This document shows, piece by piece, positions 7,163 to 16,873 of a stretch of DNA of 64,000 nucleotides (positions are counted from its first letter, which is position 1; each line of letters starts with the position of its first letter). The translations under genes were made by a program, and so were the position numbers. The stretch covers positions 62,001 through 126,000 of the forward strand of contig NZ_QQAK01000015.1 of NCBI RefSeq assembly GCF_003384035.1, read 5' to 3'. Origin of the DNA: Sporosarcina sp. BI001-red. Lineage in GTDB: Bacteria; Bacillota; Bacilli; Bacillales_A; Planococcaceae. The notes beneath the pieces are model-generated. The model saw only the letters and a list, made by a program, of their open reading frames with translations. It was not told the DNA's origin and did not search any database.

Positions 7163-8347
7163 ATGGAATTTATACAAAGAGGGACAAAAGAATATAAGCA
7201 TACGAACTGGGCATTATTCGCAGCAGGCTTCATTACCTTTGCGAACCTTTATATAACACAACCGCTTCTGCCAGAATTCTCGGAGGAATTTCATATATCT
7301 CCGGCATTTGCGAGTTTGTCGTTGTCTGTCACGACATTCGCATTAGCCGTCAGTCTGGTGATTGTGAGTTCGTTATCAGAAGCCTGGGGACGAAAACGGT
7401 TAATGACGATTTCAATTTTTGCATCGTCTATTTTAACGCTAGCCTTAGCGTTTTCACCTACATTTGAAGTGTTACTGATCTTGCGTATTGCGCAGGGAAT
7501 CACTTTTGCAGGTCTGCCTGCTATTGCGATGGCATATTTAGGAGAAGAGATGCATCCGAAAGATCTGGGTGTTGCGATGGGACTCTATATTAGCGGGAAT
7601 TCCGTCGGGGGATTAGCAGGCCGGATCATGATGGGGACGTTGACAGACCTTTACAGCTGGCAAATCGGAATGATTGTTATCGGTGTGTTGAGTTTGATGA
7701 TTAGTGCCTATTTTGTGGTGGCATTGCCAAGTTCGAAACACTTCGTTGCACGGGAACTTCAACTCGGAAATCTTTGGAAGTCATTGGTGTCTCACTTGAA
7801 GGACCCTGCCATGATGAACTTGTATGGAATTGGATTCTTTCTCATGGCCAGTTTTGTCATGCTGTACAACTATATTGGTTTTAAATTGCTGGCACCGCCT
7901 TATTCTCTAAGTACAACAGTAGTCGGTTGGATTTTCATCGTCTATTTGGTGGGGACTGTAAGCTCAACGTGGTTTGGGAAGTTGGCGAATACGTATGGCC
8001 GCCGGAATATCCTGCTGATTGGTACAGTCCTAATGTTGACTGGGGCACTTATTACACTGAACGTTAGTCTGATTTTAAAGATTGTAGGGATTGTGATCTT
8101 CACATTTGGTTTCTTCGGAAGTCATTCGATTGCGAGCGGATGGGTGAGCCATCGTGCGAAACATGACAAAGCCCAAGCGTCTTCTTTATATTTATTTTTC
8201 TATTATTTCGGGTCAAGCGTTGGTGGAACAGCAGGCGGTTTTTTCTGGTCTCACTTCGGCTGGCTGGGTGTTATCGGCCTAATCACTATCTTCCTTATGC
8301 TCGCCATAGTACTAATTCGACTGCTTAGTTTGAAAAAGAAAAATTGA
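7163..8347 (+). CDS. MFS transporter (12 TM)
   Basis: 394 residues, twelve predicted membrane helices in two halves. The MFS loop 2-3 motif is present as EAWGRKRLM (near residue 75) and its second-half echo is GKLANTYGRRN. The sequence family resembles the YnfM/AraJ-like drug and sugar exporters. The start chosen is ATG at 7163 with GAGGA eight bases before it; a TTG at 7148 in the same frame is possible but directly abuts the AGGAG. The substrate cannot be predicted. A candidate -10 (TATACT) lies near 7105-7110. The 266-base gap upstream holds only promoter-like sequence. Confidence 0.88.
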   Translation: MEFIQRGTKEYKHTNWALFAAGFITFANLYITQPLLPEFSEEFHISPAFASLSLSVTTFALAVSLVIVSSLSEAWGRKRLMTISIFASSILTLALAFSPTFEVLLILRIAQGITFAGLPAIAMAYLGEEMHPKDLGVAMGLYISGNSVGGLAGRIMMGTLTDLYSWQIGMIVIGVLSLMISAYFVVALPSSKHFVARELQLGNLWKSLVSHLKDPAMMNLYGIGFFLMASFVMLYNYIGFKLLAPPYSLSTTVVGWIFIVYLVGTVSSTWFGKLANTYGRRNILLIGTVLMLTGALITLNVSLILKIVGIVIFTFGFFGSHSIASGWVSHRAKHDKAQASSLYLFFYYFGSSVGGTAGGFFWSHFGWLGVIGLITIFLMLAIVLIRLLSLKKKN

Positions 8348-8380
8348 ACTATCGTATCAAGAACATTCAAATTAGATGTT

Positions 8381-8408
8381 TTGTCTTTTCTTTTGACTGT
8401 GCTATACT
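8381..8408 (+). promoter_or_regulatory. SigA promoter of glpD
   Basis: -35 TTGTCT (8381-8386), 16-bp spacer, -10 TATACT (8403-8408), placed just upstream of the leader terminator. Confidence 0.6.
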
Positions 8409-8443
8409 AGTCAACAAGTTAATATATCGGGTTTGAGCTACTG

Positions 8444-8500
8444 AGAGACCTCAAGAAATAATTGCAGTTAATGCGATTATTTTCTTGGGGTCTCTTTTTT
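8444..8500 (+). terminator. GlpP-controlled leader terminator of glpD
   Basis: A long imperfect hairpin (AGAGACCTCAAGAAATAATTG pairing with the strand ending CTTGGGGTCTCT) followed by six T lies between the promoter and glpD. This is the antiterminator-controlled leader seen in front of B. subtilis glpD: GlpP with glycerol 3-phosphate allows readthrough. Confidence 0.88.
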
Positions 8501-8537
8501 GTTGTTTAAACTCGTATACAAAGAGGAGACGAGACAG

Positions 8538-10181
8538 ATGATAACATTTTCAGCATTGAATCGAAACGAACTATTCAGCCAATTAAATACAGATCAGTTT
8601 GACGTGGTGGTAATCGGCGGGGGGATTACAGGGGCTGGAATTGCATTAGATGCAGCAGCGCGGGGGATGAAAACAGCGCTTGTTGAAATGCAAGACTTTG
8701 CATCAGGTACATCGAGCCGTTCCACAAAACTAGTACACGGTGGACTGCGATATTTAAAACAATTTGAAATCAAAGAAGTGGCGGAGCTTGGAAAAGAGCG
8801 GGCAATTGTCTATGAGAATGGCCCTCATGTAACAACTCCTGAATGGATGTTGCTGCCTTTCCACAAAGGAGGCACATTCGGTCCTTATTCCACAGCTCTT
8901 GGACTAAAAGTGTATGACTTTTTAGCAGGTGTTAAGCGCTCAGAGCGAAGAAAAATGCTGAACCTGGACCAGACAATTCAAAAAGCCCCGCTCATTAAAA
9001 GACAAGGACTACAAGGAAGCGGATATTACGTTGAGTACCGTACGGATGATGCACGCCTTACAATTGAAGTGGCAAAAGCAGCAGCTTCAAAAGGTGCGAC
9101 ACTTGTTAACTATGCAAAAGCCGAGTCATTCCTATATGACGCTTCCAACAAAATTGAGGGTGTACAAGTGCGAGATATGCTGACTGGAGGCATGACAACC
9201 ATTCATGCTTCGAAAGTGATCAATGCTGCAGGTCCATGGGTAGATGAAGTGAAGGAAATTGACGGACATTCCAATGGAAAACAACTTATTCTTTCAAAAG
9301 GTATCCACTTAGTGTTCGACCAAAGTGTATTTCCACTGCATCAGGCAATTTACTTTGACACACCTGATAAGCGTATGATTTTCGCGGTCCCCCGTGATGG
9401 AAAAGCTTATGTCGGGACCACAGATACGTTTTTTGATGGTGACCCAAAAGAAATGCAAATTACTGAAGAAGATCGTACGTACATTTTAGATGCGATCCAT
9501 TACATGTTCCCCGAAGTCGCAGTGTCTGAAAAAGACGTAGAATCGAGCTGGGCAGGGGTACGTCCACTTATCCATGAAGATGGAAAGAATCCTTCTGAGA
9601 TTTCGCGTAAAGATGAAATTTGGGAGTCGGAACGAGGGTTAATTACTATAGCAGGCGGGAAACTGACGGGTTATCGTAAAATGGCGGAGACCGTAGTCAA
9701 CAAGATTGCACAGCTCCTTCAACAAGAAAAAGGATCGACGTTCAGACGGTGCAGTACGAAAAAGATTTCCATCTCTGGCGGTGATTTCGGTGGATCTGCG
9801 AATCATAATCGATATATGGACCAAGCAGTGAAGCGAGGACAGCTGCTTGGATTTACAGAAAGAGAAAGCAGACACTTAGCTGCGTTATATGGCACGAATG
9901 TCGATGAAGTCTTTATGATTCCATACGATGAAAACCAAGCGATGCCGCGGATTCTGTATGTGAAACTGCGCTATGCCATTGAAAAGGAAATGAGCGTAAA
10001 ACCAACGGATTTCTTCATTCGTCGGACAGGTGATCTTTATTTCAATATAAAAAATGTTGAGGATGCAAAGAAGGATGTACTAAACGAGATGGCACGTGTT
10101 TTCAATTGGATGGCTATGGAACGGCAAACATATGAAAAAGAATTGGATAACGAGATGATAAAAGCGACTTCAGTTGTCTAA
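8538..10181 (+). CDS. glpD: Aerobic glycerol-3-phosphate dehydrogenase
   Basis: 547 residues. Oxidises sn-glycerol 3-phosphate to dihydroxyacetone phosphate with FAD and passes electrons to menaquinone at the membrane. The FAD dinucleotide-binding GGGITGAG begins at residue 27. The family signature TSSRSTKLVHGGLRYL follows at about 58-73, and the GlpD C-terminal domain with YGTN...ARV occupies the end. The start chosen is the ATG preceded by AGAGGAGAC; the frame is open for 39 more bases upstream but those overlap the leader terminator. It is first in glpD-glpP-glpF-glpK, controlled by GlpP antitermination. Confidence 0.97.
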   Translation: MITFSALNRNELFSQLNTDQFDVVVIGGGITGAGIALDAAARGMKTALVEMQDFASGTSSRSTKLVHGGLRYLKQFEIKEVAELGKERAIVYENGPHVTTPEWMLLPFHKGGTFGPYSTALGLKVYDFLAGVKRSERRKMLNLDQTIQKAPLIKRQGLQGSGYYVEYRTDDARLTIEVAKAAASKGATLVNYAKAESFLYDASNKIEGVQVRDMLTGGMTTIHASKVINAAGPWVDEVKEIDGHSNGKQLILSKGIHLVFDQSVFPLHQAIYFDTPDKRMIFAVPRDGKAYVGTTDTFFDGDPKEMQITEEDRTYILDAIHYMFPEVAVSEKDVESSWAGVRPLIHEDGKNPSEISRKDEIWESERGLITIAGGKLTGYRKMAETVVNKIAQLLQQEKGSTFRRCSTKKISISGGDFGGSANHNRYMDQAVKRGQLLGFTERESRHLAALYGTNVDEVFMIPYDENQAMPRILYVKLRYAIEKEMSVKPTDFFIRRTGDLYFNIKNVEDAKKDVLNEMARVFNWMAMERQTYEKELDNEMIKATSVV

Positions 10182-10224
10182 TTGAGATAGTATAATACTA
10201 TACTGATAGACGGGGGTTTAACAA

Positions 10225-10806
10225 GTGCCTTTTCACAATCAAAAGATTTTACCAGCTGCCCGCACGTTAAAACAGTTTGAGCAGATGTTAGACAGTCCAT
10301 TCGAATATGTAGTCTTATTAGAAGTGCATATTAGTAATTTGAAAACAGTGAAGCGTGAAGCAGATAAGAGATGCAAAAAACTAATCATTCACGCGGATCT
10401 TATTCAAGGGCTGAAAACAGATAACTATGCTGCAGACTTTTTGTGTAATGATATTCGACCTGCAGGTATTATTTCCACGCGTTCCAATATGATAATGAAG
10501 GCAAAAGCCAAAAACATTCTTGCCATTCAACGCATGTTTTTACTCGATACGATTGCGTTGGAAAAAAGTTATTCTCTAATTGATCAGACCCAGCCAGATT
10601 TCATTGAAATGTTACCAGGTGTAATACCTGAACTGATAGAAGAAGTCTATGAACGCACAGGAATTCCAATTATTAACGGCGGCCTCATTCGTACTGAGAA
10701 GCATATTGAAGATGCACTTGCAGCAGGTGCTGTTGCAGTGACAACCTCTGATCGTGAACTATGGAAGTCATTTGAGGAAAAGAGAACTTTCAGAATCCAT
10801 TGTTGA
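10225..10806 (+). CDS. glpP: Glycerol uptake operon antiterminator GlpP
   Basis: 193 residues, the length of B. subtilis GlpP. A TIM-barrel-like RNA-binding antiterminator that binds glycerol 3-phosphate and lets RNA polymerase pass leader terminators of glpD and glpFK. Family sequence is clear: [39 protein letters not shown] and [24 protein letters not shown]. It starts at GTG with a GGGGG site. Placed between glpD and glpF; in B. subtilis glpP instead heads the locus. A strong glpFK promoter begins right at its stop codon. Confidence 0.96.
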   Translation: MPFHNQKILPAARTLKQFEQMLDSPFEYVVLLEVHISNLKTVKREADKRCKKLIIHADLIQGLKTDNYAADFLCNDIRPAGIISTRSNMIMKAKAKNILAIQRMFLLDTIALEKSYSLIDQTQPDFIEMLPGVIPELIEEVYERTGIPIINGGLIRTEKHIEDALAAGAVAVTTSDRELWKSFEEKRTFRIHC

Positions 10807-10831
10807 CAGACCCATGAAACCGCTTTATACT
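10803..10831 (+). promoter_or_regulatory. Consensus SigA promoter of glpFK
   Basis: -35 TTGACA (10803-10808), 17-bp spacer, -10 TATACT (10826-10831). The -35 overlaps the last codons of glpP. Confidence 0.85.
10815..10828 (+). promoter_or_regulatory. CcpA-binding cre-like site in the glpFK promoter
   Basis: TGAAACCGCTTTAT matches the cre consensus TGWAARCGYTWNCW with two mismatches and lies between the -35 and -10 boxes, where CcpA would block RNA polymerase. A cre over the glpFK promoter is known in B. subtilis. Confidence 0.55.
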
Positions 10832-10866
10832 TGGGGACAAGTTCATAAAACGTGGTTGAGTTGAGG

Positions 10867-10919
10867 AGTCCACAGTTAATTTCTTGCGTCTGGCAAGATT
10901 TTAATTGTGGACTTTTTTT
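10867..10919 (+). terminator. GlpP-controlled leader terminator of glpFK
   Basis: AGTCCACAGTTAA...TTGC pairs with GCAA...TTAATTGTGGACT and runs into seven T, between the glpFK promoter and glpF. Same role as the glpD leader. Confidence 0.88.
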
Positions 10920-10972
10920 GTGCGCTTGTCTCAATGATCCATGTCATTAAATTTAAGTAGGGGGAGAATGGT

Positions 10973-11818
10973 ATGACTCCATTTGCAGGAGAGTTGATTG
11001 GGACGATGATTTTAATCTTGTTCGGCGGCGGTGTAGTCGGAGGTGTCGCTCTGAAGAAATCGAAAGCAGAAGGTTCTGGATGGATTGTCATTACAGTAGG
11101 CTGGGGATTAGCGGTTGCACTTGGCGTTTATGCAGTCGGCCAAGCGAGTGGAGCACACTTAAATCCAGCTGTAACAATTGGATTTGCGGCGATAGGGGAT
11201 TTCCCGTGGGCAGATGTGCCAACGTATATCCTTGCTCAAATGATCGGTGCGATACTTGGAGCTGTATTGGTTTATTTTCAATATCTGCCGCATTGGAAAG
11301 AAACAGAAGATCCAATCGCAAAACGAGATGTGTTTGCAACAACTCCAGCGATTCGGCATCCGCTATCCAACCTGACGAGTGAAGTTATCGGAACGTTCAT
11401 ATTGTTACTTGGTTTATTATCAATCGGTGCCAACGAATTTACCGAAGGACTTAACCCCCTTATTGTCGGAGCGCTAATTATCGCAATTGGGCTGTCCCTT
11501 GGCGGTACGACAGGATATGCCATTAACCCAGCACGTGATCTTGGTCCCCGGATTGCACACTTTTTCTTACCAATCCCTGGAAAAGGGTCGTCAGGATGGC
11601 GTTATGCATGGGTTCCAGTAGTTGGCCCAATTTTAGGCGGAACAATGGGAGCCCTTTTTTATAAACAATTCTTTATTGGTGAAAATAGTATCGCATTCTG
11701 GATAGTTGGTGCTGTTGTGCTAGCATTATTAGTAGCTGCACAGTACTCGATTCGAAAAGAGACAAGTTCAGAGCGTGTTGAAACGACAACTAGTCATGCG
11801 ACGAGCAACAAGTTTTGA
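10973..11818 (+). CDS. glpF: Glycerol uptake facilitator (aquaglyceroporin)
   Basis: 281 residues, six membrane helices plus two half-helices of the MIP fold. The two NPA boxes are HLNPAVT (Asn64) and INPARDLGPR (Asn185), with the Arg after the second box forming the selectivity filter. It is slightly longer than usual because of a C-terminal Thr/Ser-rich tail. Conducts glycerol across the membrane, where GlpK traps it. Start ATG follows AGGGGGAG. glpK begins 26 bases after its stop and is in the same transcript. Confidence 0.96.
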   Translation: MTPFAGELIGTMILILFGGGVVGGVALKKSKAEGSGWIVITVGWGLAVALGVYAVGQASGAHLNPAVTIGFAAIGDFPWADVPTYILAQMIGAILGAVLVYFQYLPHWKETEDPIAKRDVFATTPAIRHPLSNLTSEVIGTFILLLGLLSIGANEFTEGLNPLIVGALIIAIGLSLGGTTGYAINPARDLGPRIAHFFLPIPGKGSSGWRYAWVPVVGPILGGTMGALFYKQFFIGENSIAFWIVGAVVLALLVAAQYSIRKETSSERVETTTSHATSNKF

Positions 11819-11832
11819 AGAGTTAAGTATAG

Positions 11833-13338
<1,506 letters not shown>

Positions 13339-13345
13339 GTGGGGC

Positions 13346-13379
13346 AAACAGTTGGAGGAAATTCTCCGGCTGTTTTTTT
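13346..13379 (+). terminator. Terminator after glpK
   Basis: AAACAG..GGAG pairs with CTCC..CTGTTT, followed by seven T. Confidence 0.88.
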
Positions 13380-13564
13380 GTGGATCTATATATTCATTAA
13401 ATACTTTCGATTTCTAGCACGCTTAATTTCTCGAGAGTGGGGAGCCTTTTTGAATCCACGTCGTCATTAAATGTAATTGTATATTAATAAACGATATTTA
13501 TTTATTGATAAACAATAAAAGTACTGTGTTATTCTACCAATACTAGACAAATGAGGTGTTTTGT

Positions 13565-14044
13565 TTGAAACGTGAAACGATGTTTTTAAAGATCACGCTA
13601 GTGATTATGGCAATTCCTATTCTAGCGCTTTGTATCTTTATAGGGCCACGAATTGCGGAATTCTTTGTAGAGCTAGTTCCGGAATGGTCATTTTTGCACT
13701 ATCCGTTCTTAATAGGACTGTATGCAACGGCACTTATTTACTTCATGGCCCTCTATCAAACGATGAAACTGTTAACGTATATAGACAATAACACAGCGTT
13801 TTCAGAGGCTTCCGTTACCGTACTGAAATGGATCAAACGTTGCGCAATCTTAATTGGTCTTTTCTATGTGGTATCCATGCCATTGTTGATAAGGATGGCG
13901 CAGGCAGATGATGCGCCGGGAATCATCGTTATCGACTTAGGTATTATCTTTGGATGCGTAGTCATCGCTGTTTTTGCGGCTGTCCTCCAGAAGTTGTTAC
14001 AGAACGCAATCGAAATTAAATCTGAAAATGAGTTAACGGTGTGA
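13565..14044 (+). CDS. yoaS: DUF2975 membrane protein (YoaS-like)
   Basis: About 159 residues with four membrane helices (near 8-28, 42-62, 92-112 and 121-145). This is the DUF2975 family, which in Bacilli is nearly always followed by a YozG-type XRE regulator, as here. The signature stretch between helices 2 and 3 (NNTAFSEASVTVLKWIKRCA) is present. The start chosen is TTG at 13565, six bases after GAGGTG; GTG 13556 and ATG 13580 are alternatives. Function unknown. The order yoaS-yozG-yoaT is the same as in B. subtilis. Confidence 0.8.
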   Translation: MKRETMFLKITLVIMAIPILALCIFIGPRIAEFFVELVPEWSFLHYPFLIGLYATALIYFMALYQTMKLLTYIDNNTAFSEASVTVLKWIKRCAILIGLFYVVSMPLLIRMAQADDAPGIIVIDLGIIFGCVVIAVFAAVLQKLLQNAIEIKSENELTV

Positions 14045-14054
14045 GGTGAATGCT

Positions 14055-14279
14055 ATGACAATTATTATTCATATCGATGTTATGCTCGCAAAAAGAAAGA
14101 TGAGCGTCACGGAGTTGTCAGAGAAAGTGGGAATCACAATGGCAAACTTGTCCATTTTAAAAACGGGTAAGGCTAAAGCGGTTCGGTTTTCAACATTGGA
14201 AGGGATTTGTAAGGCACTTGACTGTCAGCCAGGAGACATTTTGGAATACCAAAGTGAGCAGGTTCAGCAAGATGGCTAA
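14055..14279 (+). CDS. yozG: YozG-type XRE regulator
   Basis: 74 residues forming one helix-turn-helix domain of the YozG family: MTIIIHIDVMLAKRKMS at the start, EKVGITMANLSILKTGK as the DNA-reading part, then LEGICKALDCQPGDILEY. The ATG has GAGGTG seven bases before it, and that site overlaps the end of the DUF2975 gene. The next gene begins inside its last codons, so all three are coupled. Probably regulates this operon; no direct evidence. Confidence 0.88.
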   Translation: MTIIIHIDVMLAKRKMSVTELSEKVGITMANLSILKTGKAKAVRFSTLEGICKALDCQPGDILEYQSEQVQQDG

Positions 14280-15108
14280 TGAATGGAAAGAGGTCACGTC
14301 TCCTGAAGCCTTGCATTTTGGTCGATTAAAAAGATTCATCACGCAACTAATATATTTTGGTTGGGAGCAAGCGTTGTCTTGTTTGTTTCCGGTCGTCATT
14401 TTTGGATCATTAGCATTGACACAAGTCATACCTCTTCCATGGCTGCCGAGGTATGATTGGTTGCTCCTCCTATTCTTGCTGATGCAATGGTGGATGGTGA
14501 GATCTGGGCTTGAAACGAAAGATGAACTCAAAGTGATTACTTTGTTTCATCTCATTGGACTGGCCCTTGAGATTTTTAAGGTGAATATGGGATCCTGGTC
14601 GTACCCTGAAGAAGGGTATATGAAAATTCTTGGAGTGCCTCTTTATAGTGGATTCATGTATGCGAGTGTTGCAAGTTATCTGTGCCAGGCATGGAGACGA
14701 CTTGATGTGCAGTTAGAAAAATGGCCGCCATTCCTATTGGTCGTTTCTCTTGCAGCTGCAATTTATTTGAATTTCTTTGTCCATCATTTCTGGATCGACA
14801 TTCGCTGGTGGCTATCCGGACTTGTACTAATTGTCTTTTGGCGTTCATGGGTGACCTACGAAGTGAATGGGAGCCGATACCGAATGCCGATTGCACTCTC
14901 CTTTACACTCATTGGGTTTTTCATATGGGTTGCAGAAAATATCGCCACCTTTTTCGGAGCTTGGCAATATCCAAACCAAACGGATACGTGGAGTCTGGTC
15001 CATCTAGGAAAAGTAAGTTCGTGGTTATTGCTTGTAATCGTTAGTTTTCTGATTGTCGCAACACTGAAACAAGTTAAAAGAAAACTTCCTGTCTCTAAGA
15101 CTGAGTGA
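14272..15108 (+). CDS. yoaT: DUF817 integral membrane protein (YoaT-like)
   Basis: About 278 residues with eight predicted membrane helices, the DUF817 family. Conserved features seen are GWEQALSCLFPVVIF near the start, KVNMGSWSYPEE in the middle loop, PLYSGFMYASVASYL, and FGAWQYPNQ followed by WLLLVIVSFLIVATL at the end. The ATG overlaps the stop of the yozG-like gene. Role unknown. The conserved yoaS-yozG-yoaT order suggests the three act together. Confidence 0.85.
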   Translation: MANEWKEVTSPEALHFGRLKRFITQLIYFGWEQALSCLFPVVIFGSLALTQVIPLPWLPRYDWLLLLFLLMQWWMVRSGLETKDELKVITLFHLIGLALEIFKVNMGSWSYPEEGYMKILGVPLYSGFMYASVASYLCQAWRRLDVQLEKWPPFLLVVSLAAAIYLNFFVHHFWIDIRWWLSGLVLIVFWRSWVTYEVNGSRYRMPIALSFTLIGFFIWVAENIATFFGAWQYPNQTDTWSLVHLGKVSSWLLLVIVSFLIVATLKQVKRKLPVSKTE

Positions 15109-15117
15109 AGCCATTAA

Positions 15118-15154
15118 AAAGAGGCATCGACGTTTAACTCGTCGGTGCCTCTTT
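15118..15154. terminator. Bidirectional terminator
   Basis: AAAGAGGCATCGACG pairs with CGTCGGTGCCTCTTT around a 7-base loop, with A and T tracts on the two sides, between convergent genes. Confidence 0.9.
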
Positions 15155-15159
15155 GCTAT

Positions 15160-16674
15160 TTATTTCTCCGTCTCTTTTTTAGGAATCAGTCGCTCAGGGC
15201 CCATATAGAATACAGCGATAATTGAAATCGCTACTGGAATAAGCGCCCATAAAAATGTCGTTGAGATAGACGCAGACATGGCGTTTGTGATTACCTCGAG
15301 AATATTAGTTGGAATCATTTTACGCGTTTCAGGTAGGAATACGTTTTGGATGTTTCCTAACGATTCGACTCCACCTGCACTGTCACCAGGCATTTTCGCA
15401 AAACCTGAAGTGAGTCCACTTGCTAATAACTTCGTTTGAATTGCACCGAAAATCGTAATTCCGAGGGCCAGGCCGAACGAACGGAAAAAGGAGTTCGTCG
15501 AGTTGGCAGAACCGCGGTGTCTGAAATCCATTTTGTGAACAGAAGCTGCAGGCAATAAAGAAAAGGAAAAACCGACACCGAATCCGACAAATATCATGTA
15601 AACCGATAAGAGTGTACGTGCTGTATCCGGAGTGATTGTGCTCATTAGGATCATACCGATTGAATAGGCAATCACTGAAATGACCATGATTCTACGATAA
15701 GACGTTTTGGTTTGAAGAATTCCACCAAGTGCACTTCCTACAACAGTTCCAATTAGCATCGGCATTAATACAATTCCTGCGTTTGTTGCAGAGCCACCGT
15801 ATACCGCCTGGACAAAAATAGGGATGAAAATCGTCAAACAGATGAATGTTGCGCCATAGAGAAAGGCGAGTACTTGTGAAGATGCAAACAGACGATTTTT
15901 GAACATCCAGAACGAAATGATCGGCTCTTTTGCTCGAGTTTCCGCCCAGATGAAGACAACGAAAAAGATTACAAAGATGCTGAATAAGGAAATGCTTTGC
16001 CAAGAAGACCAAGCGAATTGTTTCCCACCGAATTCAAGGCCAAACATGAGGCTGACCACCGCAGTGACAAGAGATATCGCCCCGAGCCAGTCAATTGCTT
16101 GCTTAACAGGTTTTGTACCTTCTTTGTAAAAACGTGCAATGAGTAATAACGATACCAACCCGATTGGAATATTGACGTAAAATACCCAGTGCCAGCTAAA
16201 CGTCTCTGTAATCCAAGCACCGAGTAACGGTCCGATGACACTAGATGCCCCAAAAACTGCGCCTAATAAGCCAGTCATTTTCCCACGTTTTTCAGGAGGG
16301 AACACATCAAATACGATTGTAAATGCGATTGGCAACAGCGCACCGCCACCAATTCCTTGAATGGCACGGAAGACCGCTAATTGTGGAACGGATTGTGCCA
16401 CTCCACAGAGGGCGGATCCAATCATGAAAACGATAATACCAAATATGAAAAAGCGTTTGCGTCCGAACATATCGGAGAGCTTACCGAAAATTGGCATCCC
16501 CGCAAGAACAGCGACCGCGTAAGCTGAAGTGATCCATACATAACTGTCGACGCCGCCTAAATCACCCAAAATCGAACCTAATGCTGTCGCGACAATCGTG
16601 TTATCCATTGCCGACATTAAAATACCAAGCAGGATTCCGGCGAGTACAAGCTTTAATGTATTTTTTTCTTCCAT
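15160..16674 (-). CDS. DHA2-family MFS multidrug efflux transporter (14 TM)
   Basis: About 504 residues with fourteen predicted membrane helices, the DHA2 (EmrB/QacA) layout. Signatures are LMSAMDNTIVATAL (motif D1 in helix 1), GKLSDMFGRKRFF (motif A), FRAIQGIGGGAL (motif B), and the motif C run GAVFGASSVIGPLLGAWI. It probably exports toxic or cationic compounds with proton antiport; substrate unknown. The start chosen is the second of two adjacent ATGs, seven bases after AGGAGG. No local regulator; the neighbour on the other side is a divergent helicase gene. Confidence 0.92.
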   Translation of the reverse strand: MEEKNTLKLVLAGILLGILMSAMDNTIVATALGSILGDLGGVDSYVWITSAYAVAVLAGMPIFGKLSDMFGRKRFFIFGIIVFMIGSALCGVAQSVPQLAVFRAIQGIGGGALLPIAFTIVFDVFPPEKRGKMTGLLGAVFGASSVIGPLLGAWITETFSWHWVFYVNIPIGLVSLLLIARFYKEGTKPVKQAIDWLGAISLVTAVVSLMFGLEFGGKQFAWSSWQSISLFSIFVIFFVVFIWAETRAKEPIISFWMFKNRLFASSQVLAFLYGATFICLTIFIPIFVQAVYGGSATNAGIVLMPMLIGTVVGSALGGILQTKTSYRRIMVISVIAYSIGMILMSTITPDTARTLLSVYMIFVGFGVGFSFSLLPAASVHKMDFRHRGSANSTNSFFRSFGLALGITIFGAIQTKLLASGLTSGFAKMPGDSAGGVESLGNIQNVFLPETRKMIPTNILEVITNAMSASISTTFLWALIPVAISIIAVFYMGPERLIPKKETEK

Positions 16675-16873
16675 CATTATTCCTCCTATTTCCCATGTAC
16701 CCCCAAGCATTTCTGCTTATGAACTTTCCTATAATAGCATTATTCTCAAGCCTTGGCATCTAGAATTGTAAATAAAGAAATCTGAAGAGGAGTTACTATA
16801 AAGAGTATACACATAAAAACACTATTCTTTGGGCATGATAATTTAAAAGACATAGTTGAATGAGGGGATAGAT

